Assembly (NCBI GenBank): GCA_037074765.1
Contig: JBAMDO010000048.1
Span: 470,336 to 534,335, forward strand
Length of the DNA: 64,000 bases
Direction of reading: 5' to 3'
From: Mansonella perstans
Lineage: Eukaryota; Nematoda; Chromadorea; Rhabditida; Onchocercidae
A program made the position numbers and the translations under genes. Position 1 is the first letter of the stretch; each line of letters starts with the position of its first letter. The notes under the pieces are model-generated. The model saw only the letters and a list, made by a program, of their open reading frames with translations, did not search any database and was not told where the DNA came from. Shown here piece by piece: positions 30,201 through 44,870 of this stretch.

Positions 30201-33200
30201 TGCGTATAAAAACTCAAAAATTCATTACAAACCTATGATTAATCGTTTGGTCATGTGACTAAAGGCATTAAAACCATCTCTATTGAATTTAAAAAAAATA
30301 TTTCCCCTTTCGGGAACCTGATCCTGCGCTATGAAATCATTTGGCATTTTCTATTTCACTTTTAATTTATTATCGAATACAATTGCCAAAAACTTCATCA
30401 ATCACTACCGCAAAAAAATTACATTCCATTTTGATAAGTTGATCTGAGATTCTAATTTTTTCCTCCTCAAGATACTAGCTATAAGTGTACCATTTATTCA
30501 AACTACTTCACACAGGAAGTGGAGCACTTCAATAACCTACAAGGTGTGAATGTAAACATTAGCGCACATTTTTTTCAGAGAACATGGGGTATTCGAATAC
30601 CAAAATAGTAGAACAGCCTAGGATTTTAATGATGTAAGATTCCTATCGGTAGTTCAGAAACAATCGAGCATCAAGTCTTCTAACACAGTTTATGATACCA
30701 GTACCAGTCCACTATACATTTGTTCCAATCTAACTAATGAAATACGTAAAGACTACTAACCCTTACCGTACTGGATTAAATTATTACTTCTGTTAAATTG
30801 AATGCATGATATGTGGAACTCCTTGATAAGCGTGATAAATCGCAATTTGTTTTAACGAAGTGAAATATAGCAATTCAAAAAAAGTAAACTAAATGTAATA
30901 AGTTGGCGAAAGCTAAATGAATAACCAACTGAAGCCTCATTTATACCTGTACTAACTGGGTCGCTAATTTCGTAAATTATTCTTTTGTTTTGGAATATGG
31001 TATGCCTGTATGACTGCGTCATTTCTTTTAAAGTAGCCAATTTACATGGTCTGCTTTGCAGTTGCTTAAACGAATTAAGTCGTGCCGATAAAATTAGACT
31101 CACCTACCTGTGACAATTTTATTCGTTTTCAGCATTTCAAATCATTTCAGCATACGCTTAGTTTTCACATCAAAAAAAAATTAGATCCTTTCCATAACTT
31201 CATCTTACCACACCAAGACAAAGTACAAATTAGTTGTGATCTTTATTACCGCGTACCCATTGATATTAATTTATCATTATAAGCAAATAACTCAAAATTT
31301 GTTGCTTGGCACACTAGGCACTTCCTAATTTCTTAAAATTGATAATTCTTTAACAAAAGAGAATGACTGCGGAAAATATGGAGCCATGTTTGAGAAAAGA
31401 GATGTATTACGGCCACCGTCTAAATATTTCTAAGCACTAATTCTTATAAGAGAATCAGAAAAAAAAATCCCTTATTTTTTTGTGACACGCGAAAAGCTTC
31501 AAAATATTTTCATAAAAAATGCATTATGAAGCATTATAAATCACTGATTCACTGTGACTTGCAGTGGGTGTAAAATAATTTGAATTTAAGGAGATATTAA
31601 TTATTCAGTATACTATCATCTGTTTCCTCGAAGAGTGATACTATGATACTATGACCTCAATTCATCGTTTCTGTACCAGCAATTACGAAGTTTTTGCAGC
31701 AGCGTCTGCTGATTAATCAAAAAATCAAACTGTCGTGATAGAATTGATAAGAAATTCCAGAGCAAAGGATATTTCCTAACAAGAAATCCAATGATGATTG
31801 TTTATAAAACTTTTGAAGAGATGAAATTGTTGATTTTGATAATTTTCGCTGTTTTTTATGGTTTTTTAATACCAGTAAACGTCGATTTTGTTTCTTTGAT
31901 AATTCCTTTCATAAATTTTCCTTCTATAAAATTTTTTGTTAGCCTGATAGTAAATTAGTTATGCAGCCAGAACGAGAAAAAATCATGATCATATCCGATT
32001 TCTTCATAACATTATATTTCATGAATCTTGTCGATTCTTTATTTTTCTTCTTTTGCTTCAGGACAATAAAACAACTTCCAGTGCTTTCGTTTGCAGAATT
32101 CTTAATAGTTGGAGAAGTAACAGGTAAATTTTGTTTTCGTTTTTTCTCGCACTTCTGTGCATGGCTACCTGTATGTCATATTGCCAAAGTCTAACAGCCT
32201 GCGAGTCTGCTATTTTTTGCTAGTCAAATGAAATATAAAACCTGCAATTTTACACCGTATTTGCGAAAATGTCTCACATGATCAACTCTATTATTAGAAG
32301 TGTTATTGTTATTGAAGTTGTCAACATAAATCATTTCTGCCGATTTCTGCTTCACAGGTCATCAGAAGCAGTGAACAAATTATAAGCTCTAATGGCAGTT
32401 TTCAGAAAACAGCCATTTGACTGAGTACTGTTACCATAACTGTATGATATATCAGATCCACTAAAACAAGGGTGGAAAATATTCCGGATATAATCGTGAA
32501 GGAAAAAAGTAAAATCAAGTAGAAAAATAATACCTGTCAGTTGAATACTGCAGTTGTTGCAATTATTGCAATTTACTGTCGTCATAATTCCTTGATTTAC
32601 AAAATTGTGTATCATTAATAATTTTCTTCATGGCACAATTTTCGCCAACTTTATAGAAAAAGGCAGTGACGTTGATTTTTTTCCACAGCACCTATTATGG
32701 CAAGAAAAGTCATGAAAAATGTGAATTAAATTTTCAATTTTAGTTTTATAATGCTATTCAAGTTTCCTCACTGCAAAGTAAGATTTGCTCAGCGGTAATT
32801 TGAAAAAAAAATGGAACAAATTTCAATTAAATTAACTTCAACAAATCGCCAACTTGATACAAATAGCAAAAGATGAATGTAGTGCAAGCAGAACTGCAGA
32901 AGAGCTGAATATCCGGCAGTTTGCTAACAGAACCTACAGTAAACGATAAAATATCAGGGTTATTTGTGATAGATACAGTAACCCCAGCATAAGCCATCAC
33001 ATATCAGGCATTCTGAAAGCAAAATTTTTTTTTTTCATTGTTTTGTATTTCAATTTTAATTCATCAAAAATATCGAGAAAATTTAAATCTGTCATTAAAA
33101 AAGTATACGTCAACAATTGCTGCAATTATCATAATTGCATGGCCACTTAGCACAATACATTTCGCAATAACGATATATTTACTGTTTCATTTAACCAACC

Positions 33201-36200
33201 AGGCTGAATTATAACAATATCATCTCAACCCCATGAAGCAACCAAAAAAAAAAAAAAGTGATTTGATTTATTACGACAACTCTTTTTGCTACTTTTCTAA
33301 TGTGGCAGAGTTTTAGAATAGTGTATGCATTTAGAAATATAGAAGTAGCTTTTTAATACAAAATCTGCCATATTTATTTGATTTCAGCAATGTCATTCAC
33401 TTCAATTGCTAAAATTTATTTAGATCTAAAATTGGATTTAAAAAATTGCTAAACTAATAGCTTCCTTCAAGCCTTCTTCGAAATGCACCTCTTAACGGTT
33501 AATTTATCATTATCAGATGCATTATAAAAGGTTTACAAATCTGTTAAAATTATCTCTTTCTTTCCTGAGTTAAATTTCATAAGTTTTTCTCACACCTTTT
33601 TTACTGATAATAAGAAACAAATCTGCAGCAAATTGCTAATCGATAATGAGGGATGATATAATTGCATTGATTACATTGTATGGTATGCCTATATTATCAG
33701 CACAAGCCCAAAATCACTACATATCGCAAATAATGTCGTGACAAGCCCTAAATCAAATTTGCAAAATTATTTTTTGAACTGAATTAATTTAAACTAAAAA
33801 CTTTCTAATTTCAAACATGTGGCATTAATGAGTTTTAATTTTTTTATATGAGAAAGTGTGAATTCATCTCTTATCATCATCTTTACTATAATAGAAAATG
33901 TATTGGCCTGATAAATAAGATTATATTTGCCATCCACTGTTGGATGCTATTACTGATCATAATTCATTGATTTAACCTTGATATCTCATCTAATATTTCC
34001 TTCCTCAACTTCAGCCATCTTTTGGTTTTACAAAAATATTTTTAAACCGCTTTATTTCAAACGATTGGCTTGACAAAAATTTGTTTTCGTTCAATGACTA
34101 CAACTACGCGAACGTATCAAATTTTCGGTGCCATCTGCAACTGATAAACTGTCTTTTCCTTTTTAAATTTGACTATTTCTAAGAAATGGAACCTACTCAA
34201 AGATTAGGTGTTAATTTTGGTCGTCATTCTATAGGATTTATACTATCAGTCCAAGATTTCCCATCATAAGCTGGAATTTCATGATCGAAGTAAAACCGTA
34301 ATCGGGTGGAATCATCTAGACAGAACAAAGTTCGATTCCATTTTAACTACCCGTTACAATTGTTCCGAGCTCAATTGATAGCATTGCATCTTGCATCATA
34401 GTGAGAGATTTTCCACCCGAGCAATAAATACTAGTCATTTGTTCTGGCCGATTGTAGAATACCTTTTATTTCATTAAATAAAGCTGAATGAAACTTTGTG
34501 CTTTTTATGCTTCATATCATCAGTCTAACAATCCAAAATGATAAAAGACGATGCAGCAGATCAATAAATATTGGAAGAATATGGAAAACTTCCAGTATTT
34601 TTACCTAGCATGTACCGGAATGAAAACATAAAACAGATTATCAACGGTTGAAGCAGTAAGGTGACAAAAACCAACGATCAATGGAGATATAACTAGGAAC
34701 TATCACCACTGGTATCCAAATTCACCATACCATAGAAAAAAAACGACGAAGTCGAGGTTCTGTTGATGTTATCCTCATCTGTAATTGGTATTAGCAAGAT
34801 CAAATATTTTCGTAAGGTTTTTTTATTTTCTGATAGGTTGATTTTAACATTGTCATTATTATCATCATTGTTGTCATCTTCGAACTGAATTGATTGAAAA
34901 TAAAGCTTATTGTCTGCATTGAATGAATTTCTTTTGGTATAGCAGCAATGGAAAAGTTTAAAGAATAACTTACTGAATGTTCCGCAAACTTCATCAAAAG
35001 TAAAGTGCATGTAAGAAAATGTTTTTCCATTCATTAATTTCCTAAGAAAATTGGACGTGAAATTTGGAAATTAAAAGTATCGCTAAAAATTGTTGTGGTA
35101 AAATTTTTGCAATAAACAAAGATTTTGGATAGTGGATAAAGATTAAAAAAAAATGAAAACTTGAGATGCAATATTCATGAATTGACTAGAGGAGTTTTGA
35201 AGAAGTGGAAGCTCAGGAGAGATACTAGGGTTTGGGAGTATAAAAATGCTATATTATGGTGACAATGCAAACTGATAATGTCATATGAAACTGGGTCGAT
35301 TGCAAAAGAGAAGAAAGATAGGAAATCCATTAGGTAAAGCGATGATGCGGAAGTGATTAATTCAATCAAATATATACAGAAATGTAAAAATGCCTATTCT
35401 TCATATATCTGTTTCCAGTCCTCTAATATCGGTAACATTGATAATTGAAACATACTTAAACATTGATTATTCATTACTGTTAGCCAATGTTTATCTTTTT
35501 CCTGCTTTCATGAATTTTGGGCTTCGTATTTTTAAACGGATAACAGAAGATGGATTACTTCAAAGTTTTCTTCCTCTAGACTTAATTTTATTTTAAAAGT
35601 GAATGGGCAAGTTCACTTTAATTATAATCGATTCAAATCTCTGCAGATAGGTCTGGCTTCAAAACTCATAAGATACTTATGAATCTTAATGGAAGGATAC
35701 ACGATTTGCAAGATGTTTACTAAAAATAATCGGGAAAATAATCGAGATAAGATGCAACGAATCTCAGTTTACCAGGAGTATCAGTGAATATGCTTGCATA
35801 AATTTGATTAAATCCACGCATTTCAAAAGAAATAGTATACTTCTGGAAAATGCAGAATTCAAATATTTCAAAATTTGAGATAGAAAAGACTGACATAAAA
35901 GCTTTTCTTTTTTAAGTAAATTTTATGTTAATTTTTCTATTTTAAATCTAAAAGATTTGAGTTTTTGTTTTTTCTAGAGACAAAAATTCTTTTGAAATAT
36001 ATGGGTTTTTTGAGAAATGTAAATCACCTGCTTCATGAAATAATCACCTTATGAAAAATACTGTAACATGGCAAATTTGTAAATCACCTGCTTCAGCTGT
36101 GCAAGTTAAATGTTTTTTCAAATACTTTAAGGAAGTTTAGAGAGATGAGCTAGTGTATTTTTTTTCATCCATATATTTTCTTTTCACCTAATTTTTTTGC

Positions 36201-39200
36201 TCTTCCTCGTTCATGAATAGGCATTTCTTGAAGTTTGTAAAATGAACAAGGTGATATTAGTTTAACCTCAAATTCTTATGAATCAATGCTATGAAAATTA
36301 ATTCATTGGCTCAGCGTCCTGACTGTAAATTCAACAACAGCATATCCGTGGCGAAAGAAGTTTTCTCTCTAAATCATAAAAATTGATGACCACAGAGCAG
36401 AAATGCTTTTCTGCATTCATTTTCCCCTGGATTTCTTCGACCAAATGTTCAATATTATACGGAACATATGCAAAAATGAACAAATTTTAAACAAAAACTT
36501 TTTTCACCCGTCTACATACCTTCCCATTCCGATCGAAAAATTACATCCATATCTATCATTTATTAACAAAACTGTAAGAATAACTGTATATTTCACTTCA
36601 CATAATTTCAATGAAAATTCTTGCTGGAATGATAGGATGATCTTCTCAGATTTTCGCTTGTACAAATCTATTTGAAATGATTTTTACATTAAATGTTCGT
36701 AGTCTTTTTGGAATCTTATGGAACCCTGCCCTTTATACTTCTCAAATTCATGATCATTTCCATGATGGAGCTTTCATCATATCTTCTATATGATGCCATC
36801 AAAAGCTGAGTGGATTTACAATAGAAAAAAAACACTACGTCGTACTACGTTTTCCAAGTAAAAAAGAAAATTAACTTAAGAACTCTAAAAGCTTGGCGCT
36901 ACTTTTTGAGTTTTTTTTTTTACAAAAATGAATAAGACTGAAGTAGATTTCAGGAGTTTCGTAAGAAGTGAAGTCTCAGGAGTTTTTCGATAAAAACTAA
37001 GAAAGTTAACAAGTTAAGTATCATCATGACTACAAACTTCAAATTTTTGCCTCCATACAGAGGTTAGAATAAATAATGGACATTTGCTATTGAAGTGATC
37101 AGATTAATTAACTTGAAAACGATGAAGGAAAAATAAAGTGAACGAAAAATGAATGGATATTTTCCAGCATCACTGTGTATAGACAAATGAGGGAGATAGA
37201 CAGCAATGGAGTGAACTGGAAATAAGTTGAAAGCGAAATTTCGGACATGACAACTCGAAACCGGGTCATCAATGGACAAATATTGGCGAAGAGTGAATTA
37301 ATGGATATAAGTAGATATAAATTACGGCCGATGAGTATTTATTTTTCGTTCAATGCATTTTCGTTTGGAAGAATATTGCTGTCCAGAATTATAGTTGGTT
37401 CGAAAAAGTGCTTATGTTTTTATTTGTCCTGTTTCACTTGTTTTATTGTTCACTGTTTTGTATTTGGTTGTGACAACCACCGTTATTCAGTATGAGATGA
37501 TGACCATAACAAAAACGATGGCAGTGGTATGTAACAATAATAACATTGATAAAAAGGACGATTGATGAAAAATATTGTCAGGATTTTAATTTCTGCTTGG
37601 AATGCAAAACTTTCTTGTTGAGTTTTTATATAGTTATTTGAATAAATGACATCTATTTTACTATCATTGATCTCTTTGTATAATATGCCATCAATTCGTC
37701 AGTCCAAGAATGAAACAACATACCAAACATCAAAACAAAAGTGAAAAAACATTGAAGTTGGAAGAAACGAGTTTGTGGTAAAAAACAAACTAGGGTATTA
37801 TAGTCTTTAGAATAAATATTTATGCATACCCTAAATTCAAATATATACATCTCGAATTTTCATATATTTGAAAACTACTGCAAAATTTCTTACAGTATTG
37901 ATAATTCTGAATAATTTTGCTGATTTTCCATATCACGAAAATACTTTCATTTAGGAATACACTGCTTGCTGAACAAATCTTACTAGTATTTGAAAAAAGG
38001 TGATGATCAAAAACCTAATAAAACAGGTAAATTAAAGACAGTGATATGATGATCAATTGACTTTTCATCTTTGTTGAGGATCCAAGTACGGCTGAGGTTT
38101 TGTATTGAACCACTAGCAAAAGATGTTTTTACATTGAATAATCTAAAAACCATGCCTGGAAAAAGTAAAAATTGTCCATGCTCTTCATATGTAAGTAATT
38201 CAAACTCAGAATCATATTACATAATAATCAAATATCTGAAATAGTTATCAAGTTAATTAATAACAAATAGCTTATCACTGATGACGCAGAAATTTGAACA
38301 TACAGAAGTGTAAATTAATGAACCCTACAGTAAAACCATGTATTACATCCATGCAATCTCGATCAAGCTTTTGACATCCTGCCAAGGATTTACACTAGAA
38401 CAAACTAAATTTATGCATTTCGTCCCTAAAAGACAACCACTAAATTGGGAAATATGTGATCTATATAGTTTGATGCTTTCTAATTTTTCTTTACAAACAT
38501 TGGACATTTTGTTGTGATATTAATAATTCAGTAAGTGAGCAGATAGGATAAGAATTGAAAGTAGTGGATTAAATTCATTTTCACCAAAGCCTTTCCATCC
38601 CTTTCTCTCTTTCTCTCCGCTTTTTCCATTTTCTTACCAAAAAAGCTAAAATATACGACAATCTATTCACGAGAAATATCATTCCATGCGCATTCATCAG
38701 CATCGTGGTATATTGTTCCATTTCCAGAAAAACCTTAAAAATTAAGCACAGTTTTTGTTTTCCCTGTTTAGAAATGAATAATCTTTCAGTGATTTTTTTT
38801 TTTAGAATTAGACCCATGAAATTTGGATCATTTATTTGCGAGGAGGTCGCGTTCAAAATGGTGAAATAATGATGAATACTATTAGGCTCTGGCATTCTGA
38901 TCCGTAATTGCCGCTTTTGCAAATGGCATTTGGATTACAAGGATTAGCTTACACGCAGAAGTCATGTTGACATATTGGACAGCATTGACTGAGTGGCATT
39001 TTTTGCTGGTTGCAATCTAATTTCGTATACATCTACATACACGTGAACATTGGTGACAAATTTTCCAGGTTATGATATTGCTAGCTTGCAGCTGTCTACA
39101 TTTCATAATCAAAAAGCAGTCTGATTGATTTCATTAAACTTTCAGAGTTTTGGAAATCAAGAAGTTAATATTTAAAAAAAAAAATTCAAATAGTGAAATC

Positions 39201-40931
39201 TTATTAAGGCTGAAAAATCATAAAATCTCACGCATTTCCTCAATGACCCAACAGAAATTTCAGAATCACCTACAATTTGTTGTAGAGCTGCAAGCTTTAG
39301 TCTAAAAAATGCCTGAATATAAAATCAGTACTTAATCAAACCAAGTGCATTTAATCAAAGTGAAGTTGTGAAAAGATAGAAAAACAGTAAAATTTAGGTC
39401 GATCTACGTGCTATATCAAAATAAAACTTTAAAGTTGCTGTAACTGATAAGTGAAAAAAAGATAAGAGCTTGTAGTATTTTCTAAACTTTCTACAAGGTC
39501 TTCTAAATCTGAATACAGGACTGCAGTTTCCTTTTTTTGCCACATCTTAGAAATTACTCATGCTCACTGAATGAATTGCACCTGCTTTGCAAAAAATTGG
39601 AAAATGTTTGACGAAATTTAAATGTATCGAATGAAAAGCTTTTAAATATGTCTGTTGAACTCCATTGAATAGATTTTATGAAGATTTTGCTAGCAGCAAA
39701 TGAATAATCATTTTAAGTGAACAACAATGTGACACTTCCTCAAAGAAATATCCCAAATGCTTTCAAATGATAATTAATATGAAATTTAATTTATCAACGA
39801 TGAATTTCAAATCAAATGAATGATCAATTTAGCGCTGTTTAGTCTTTGGACCGGGAAATTTCCGACGTTTCTATTTTCCTGTTTCTCAAGATATTCGGAA
39901 AAGAAGGAGAATTTGAGTCTTGCTAATTTTAACATCAAAAATGTCACCGATATTCGGACTATTTTTGTTTAATTTTTTACAGCATCACTCCTTTGTTATT
40001 AAAAACAATCTAGCTATACCACTGAACTCCAAATAATCCAGTGATAAAACGACAAGTGGAAACTATTTTCCTCCTAATCAAGTTAGAGCATACTATGGAT
40101 AAAAAAATATTGCTGTGGAATATAGGAAAGTGAAATCAATTTTGTAACCTCTGTCTAATCAATTCAACTAAGCGCCATAAATAGAAAAGGCGAGAAAAGG
40201 AGATGAGCATAATAGCAACTAATTTTTCTAAAAAGCTAGGTTTTTTTTGAATTTATTGGAAGATTGGTTCAATATTTTCGTGAATCACTGAATTCTTTTC
40301 TTGTTGATAATGCCAATTAAAAATCTATTACCACTTTACAGAAGTCAATTATTTCTGATGACCGCTTGAAACATTGAAATGTTTTTTCTATAATGAAATT
40401 TTTACGTAGTAATAATTAAAATTATTTATTGGCTATGTTTCTTGATTATTTTATGTTGGTCAACATTATTAATGAATGGCTGAATGCAATTTTATTATTT
40501 ATCATTTTGATATCTATTATTTCGATAATTGAAAGATCCAACATTTTAAAAGAGAACTACATTTGCAATAAAAATTAATTGAAGCATCTTTCAATAATCG
40601 TCAGTTTTCCCGTAAGTTCTTCTAATTCTCTAAATTTAAGGTGCATATAACAATTCAAATTTCCAAATAACAAGTGTACTACTTCAAGTATTTTTAATGA
40701 TTGTCGCCAGATTTCTTTCGGGAAATTCAGTCCTGGATTTGATTGAATAGGTTATTGCTGAATAGTCAGATGATCAGTGATTGTCTGAAAAGAGAAATCA
40801 ATCAGCCAGTTATTTTTATATTTATAGAAATAAATTTTGGATAATATGCTCAGATTCGTTTCGTATAGCTTCATAAAAATGCATATTAACAAATAAGTGC
40901 ATACAATCATCAACCATAGTTCTCGATATAT
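27280..40931. other. 13.6 kb stretch without a convincing gene
   Basis: Begins with the upstream region of the SLC13 gene and ends with the 3' flank of the EF-hand gene. Reading frames are short, rich in Phe/Ile/Lys/Asn and lack chains of phase-matched exons. Two items stand out only weakly: an isolated open block with good splice sites at 32062-32123 (+), and a 113-codon frame with an Asp/Asn run at 34693-35034 (-). An 18-base direct repeat (tgtaaatcacctgcttca) occurs at 36019 and 36079. I cannot exclude regulatory elements, non-coding RNAs or exons without family resemblance. Confidence 0.5.
32062..32123 (+). other. Isolated exon-like block with SLC13-like motif
   Basis: A 62-base block after a TTGCTTCAG acceptor and before a CAG|GTAAAT donor, open in a phase-1 frame that reads TIKQLPVLSFAEFLIVGEVT. 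The LPxLSFAE core matches the SLC13 gene 7 kb away ([14 protein letters not shown] in exon 24881-24719) at seven of eight positions. No other SLC13-type exon was found nearby, so this may be a relic of a duplicated transporter, a real exon, or chance. Confidence 0.22.
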
Positions 40932-43900
40932 TCATTTTCTCTTTCTGGTCATCGTTTTACAAAATTCTGAAACATGCATCATATTGTACGATGGAAATTT
41001 TCTGAAAAAAACATTCTTGAAAGTTTTAAAACTCTCTAATAACAGACTGATATTTAGATAATTCCAGAAATAATGAAATGAACCTAGCTGCGCTAACTTG
41101 AGGAGAAAAAAGTTATCACCATCAAAATTAATTTTTCCATCTCTGTTAACATCCACTTGATTATAAATAGTCTTGATGTCACTATCAGTAAGGTTACGTC
41201 CCATTCGTTGGAACGCAGTTCGTAACTCAGATCGACTGATACATCCATTACCGTCTACATCTAATTCATCGAAGACAGCTTTCAAGGACAGTGAGATTGG
41301 ATTTGCATAAGCTATCGATAAAAATTCTACAATTTTCGTATGAATTGTTGACTTCATTCTTGTAATCTATAAGATTTCACCAAAAATTAATGTATAAAAA
41401 AGTTTGCGAAATTAATCGAAACATAATAAATTTATTATATCTTGTATTTAATGCTTTTTTGAATACTTGCGTACATCTTAAACTATACTCTTTGGTAAAA
41501 GAAACTCTTAACAATTGAAAAAAATACCATTCAAATCAATATTGCCATCTTTATCCTTGTCCGCGGCATTAAACATTGCATCCAGCTCATCATCTGTTGG
41601 ACATTGGCCCATTTTGGTCATCACCGCATTCAATTCATCTTTTTGTATGTAACCGTCACCATTCAAGTCAAATTCATTAAAAATTCCTCGCAAATCTTCT
41701 TCTTTTAGCTCTCCATTGCTTGCATTCTACAAGAATGATTCTTTTCTCGGAAATTAATAATTTTTGATTAAGATTTTCCACAAACTGTAAAAAGAAGAAT
41801 ATTTCGTTCAAACAGAATTGCAATATTATAAATGTTTTTGGTAGTGGGCACCAATGCTTATAATAACAATAAGGGCAGTAATAGAATAGTTGACAAGATT
41901 TATTAGAAAATCCTGAGCTTTTATCCACTAAGTTACATTCCCGTTTATTTATAAAATTGCTAAGAAACAAAATGGATGGATACCACGAAAGCAGACTTTT
42001 TTCCTCCTTCAAAAAAAAAATGTATGATAATCTCAAAACGCACATTACCTTAATTCCATCAACCTTAAGTAAACTTTTCAACAAGCAATTTATAATACAC
42101 AAATAGCAAAAGAACAGAAGTGAAGAAAATCCAAACAATATAACAGCATGTAACTTTCATACTCATCATGTGAAAGAATGATTTAACATTTTCACACCTA
42201 TTACTATTACAGTTTCCTATCTAACTTCTTTCTTCTTCCTAATATCACTATTTACTACCGTTTTTTGTTATCATAGCGATGTTTTTCTTTTTATTAATTA
42301 CTAATGCAGGAATTACTGCTCTTATTATCATGGTCATTTGTTGGAATCCCCTATGACACCCTCAAATGTTTCAAATCAAATTGTTAGGTGTCATCGCTGC
42401 TCAGTTTTATAATTAATATAACGCTGAGAGTGACACATTATTTTCTCTGCCTGCGCCAACCTGATAAATGAATCAACATTACCTCTATCAAGGTAAATTT
42501 ATGCACAATCACAACACAGATTAATGTATATTCAATAATGATTCACTATTACTTCTGTCATATTTAGTAAAAGTTGAAAAATTCTTGGATTCGATCATCA
42601 TTTCAATTAGAAATATTCATGCAAATAGTGCAACTTGAATAACGTAAGAAATTTGGTTCGCTTCAAAATTTTCGCAATTAAATTATAGAAGAAAAATAAA
42701 AGAAGAAAAATTAAAGTTGTTTTTATATGTTTTTAATAAAAACTATTCGCTTAATTAAAGAAGTTTCGAATTCTGATGCTAACTGCTAATAAAATAAAAA
42801 CCACAGATTACCGATTCTCGGATTTTATTCGCAACAAATTTGATTCATAAATTCCTTTTCCAAATCATATTAAGATTTTTGAATGGCAAATCACATGAAA
42901 ACTTCTGATTTTAAGGAAATTTTGTGAATGAAGATTTCTGATTCACAAATCATTGTAAAATTCTTGTAGAAAATAAATTATTTTTTGTAGAAAACAGATT
43001 ATTTTTTCGTGTGGAAAACAGATGAAATTGTAGGAAACAGATTATTTTTTCACATATGAGATTTAAGGAAACTCATGTCACCAACCACCAAACTGTTATT
43101 CATCTGCTGATCAATTTCTCTACAGTTCTTGTCTCATTCAAGAACCATAAATCAGGCAATATTGCATGACCAATTTGTTTTATATTTCATGGAATGTGTC
43201 TCATTAGACTTAATATAGCTCTTGTTATTTGGATCATAATGAAACATCAATGGTATAGTTGACAGATTTTTAATTTCATCAACAGTGCGGCATCCCTTTA
43301 AGTAAAGAGGAAATTCCAGTAGAACCGAAGCATTTGTTGCATTCGTTCATATGGTTCTACTGAAATTCCAGTAGAACCATATGAACGGTTTGGGATGAGT
43401 TCATAAATTACACTACTCGTCGTGATTATTCATCTCTGGCTTAGTTTCTGCAATCAAAAAGATATAAAATTTAGGTTGGGTCCGCTGAAACAAAAAAATG
43501 ATTCATTAAGTAAACAAAATATACTTCGACAAGCAATTAATGTTTTTGCACAATAATTTATTTAAAGAAAAATATCACAAGAGGTAGACAATCTGATGTA
43601 TTTTATTACACTTCAAGTCGTTTTTTACTTTTTAAATTCCAAAAATTTTGCATAACTTACATTGTCTATTAGCTAAAGTTTGTTTGCCATAAATTTGTGT
43701 AAATCATCAGCAATTTACTCATGTAACAAAACATCCCAGCAGCCTACTAACTACAATTTTCAATGTAATTAGTTCGATGCTTTTGCTTAGAAACTTATTA
43801 TGCTGAACTCGGGTATCCGCTAGGCCTGCTAAAGTAGTTTTCCATGGAACTTATCAAAAATTAAGTGTAAACCTAATTTTTGCATGGAACGATGAAACAA

Positions 43901-44870
43901 TTATTTTTTAATATTTCAAAATAGGCGCTATGTCGCGCAATAATATTATTCAGCAAACTTGCTTAGTCTGATCAATGGATAATATCAAAGTTTCCATCCA
44001 ACTGGATAAGACGGATAAGAGATCAAAAATGACCAACTATTCAGGTTTCTAGCCAAAACCACGGTTGCCTTAATGTTCGTTAAAATCTATTTGACAAACA
44101 GCTTGAGTGTTTGTCTGATCTGGTTGCTAATAGAGATTGAAAACTTGTTTTCATTAAATGGCAAGTTTAAGTGTTTTACCATGTATTTTCTTGAAAGATA
44201 ATTTCATTCAATAATTCTGACAGTTCTGCCAACTTGCTAAGTTCTAGCATCATTTTGAAGTGACTATTTATGCAGTTGATTATTACAATTAAATTAGTTA
44301 TCGACATAGTACTAAAACATTGTTTTTTTTCATTGTACAATCGGCAAGCAAAAAATTTAATTCTAATAGGCTTCCAATAATTTAATTAATAAGATAGGAT
44401 GAAGAATTGAAGATGAAATGTGGAGAATTCGAATGAATTATAATGAAGAGTCTTGAAGTATACAGTTTGAGAAAGCTTACTGTCGCTTTCATACATGCTT
44501 TTTATTATGTGGGAAATCTGTCGATAGAAAATAACAAATGGTATGTTTCGAAATTTTGGTGGGCAAGAAAAAAAATGGTACAGCTGAAATGAATGTCATA
44601 GTAGGAACACATACAGACAGACAGTCATGGCACCGATGCGTATAAAAAACAATTAATGATGTCGTCTTTTCCAAATTTTTGAAGAACATCAATTTTTGTA
44701 GTAACCTGTTTTTTCAGATGATAATTTAAAGTTATTTTGATAAGTATGATTAATACTGGAAGCAATAATTATGGTGATAGATATTAAATGTGACAACTGA
44801 AATGTCCGGAAATGAGACTTACCTGCAGCGTTTTTCTGGACTTAGAGTTCGAGGAACAGCATATGCCCAT
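40932..44870 (-). CDS. Four-EF-hand calmodulin-like protein with MGxCC acylation motif
   Basis: Calcium sensor of the calmodulin/CaBP type. Exons on the minus strand: 44870-44823, 41726-41528, 41326-41120, 40966-40932; 162 residues, close to calmodulin plus a short N-terminal head. All four 12-residue loops look competent: DLNGDGYIQKDE (36-47), DKDKDGNIDLNE (72-83), DVDGNGCISRSE (105-116) and DVNRDGKINFDE (141-152), each with Asp first and Glu last. The head MGICCSSNSKSRK has Gly2, Cys4-Cys5, Ser6 and a basic patch, the pattern for N-myristoylation with palmitoylation, so membrane attachment is likely (inference). Two acceptors were placed by EF-hand continuity (..TTGTAG|AATTTT and ..TTTCAG|AATTTT); longer open reading upstream of both is intronic. 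Intron 1 is about 3.1 kb. An in-frame ATG at 45005 would add 45 residues (MGVERAAYESTNSN...). C-terminal tail is TRKRK. It resembles calmodulin-like genes but I assign no symbol. Confidence 0.88.
42965..43050. repeat. Imperfect ~22-base minisatellite, four units
   Basis: Units of the form TGTAGAAAACAGATTATTTTTT, about 22 bases, occur four times with substitutions; the third is the most diverged. It lies in the large first intron of the EF-hand gene. Copy number may vary between individuals. Confidence 0.6.
43344..43387. repeat. Perfect 19-base inverted repeat with 6-base loop
   Basis: The left arm cgttcatatggttctactg at 43344-43362 is followed by six bases (aaattc), then its exact reverse complement at 43369-43387. 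A partial extra copy of the right arm (ccagtagaacc) lies at about 43316. It sits in the first intron of the EF-hand gene and could form a hairpin in DNA or RNA. It could be a small transposon relic, a microRNA-like hairpin or a local inverted duplication; the arms are short for a miRNA precursor. Confidence 0.75.

Noticed and set aside
34693..35034. 113-codon minus-strand frame with an Asp/Asn run
   Set aside because: The Asp/Asn run comes from a short ATC/ATT-type repeat; a second frame over the same bases is also open and nothing flanking supports a gene.
38581..38922. 113-codon minus-strand frame
   Set aside because: It has no ATG at its 5' end, no family resemblance and AT-driven composition; kept only as a low-likelihood orphan.
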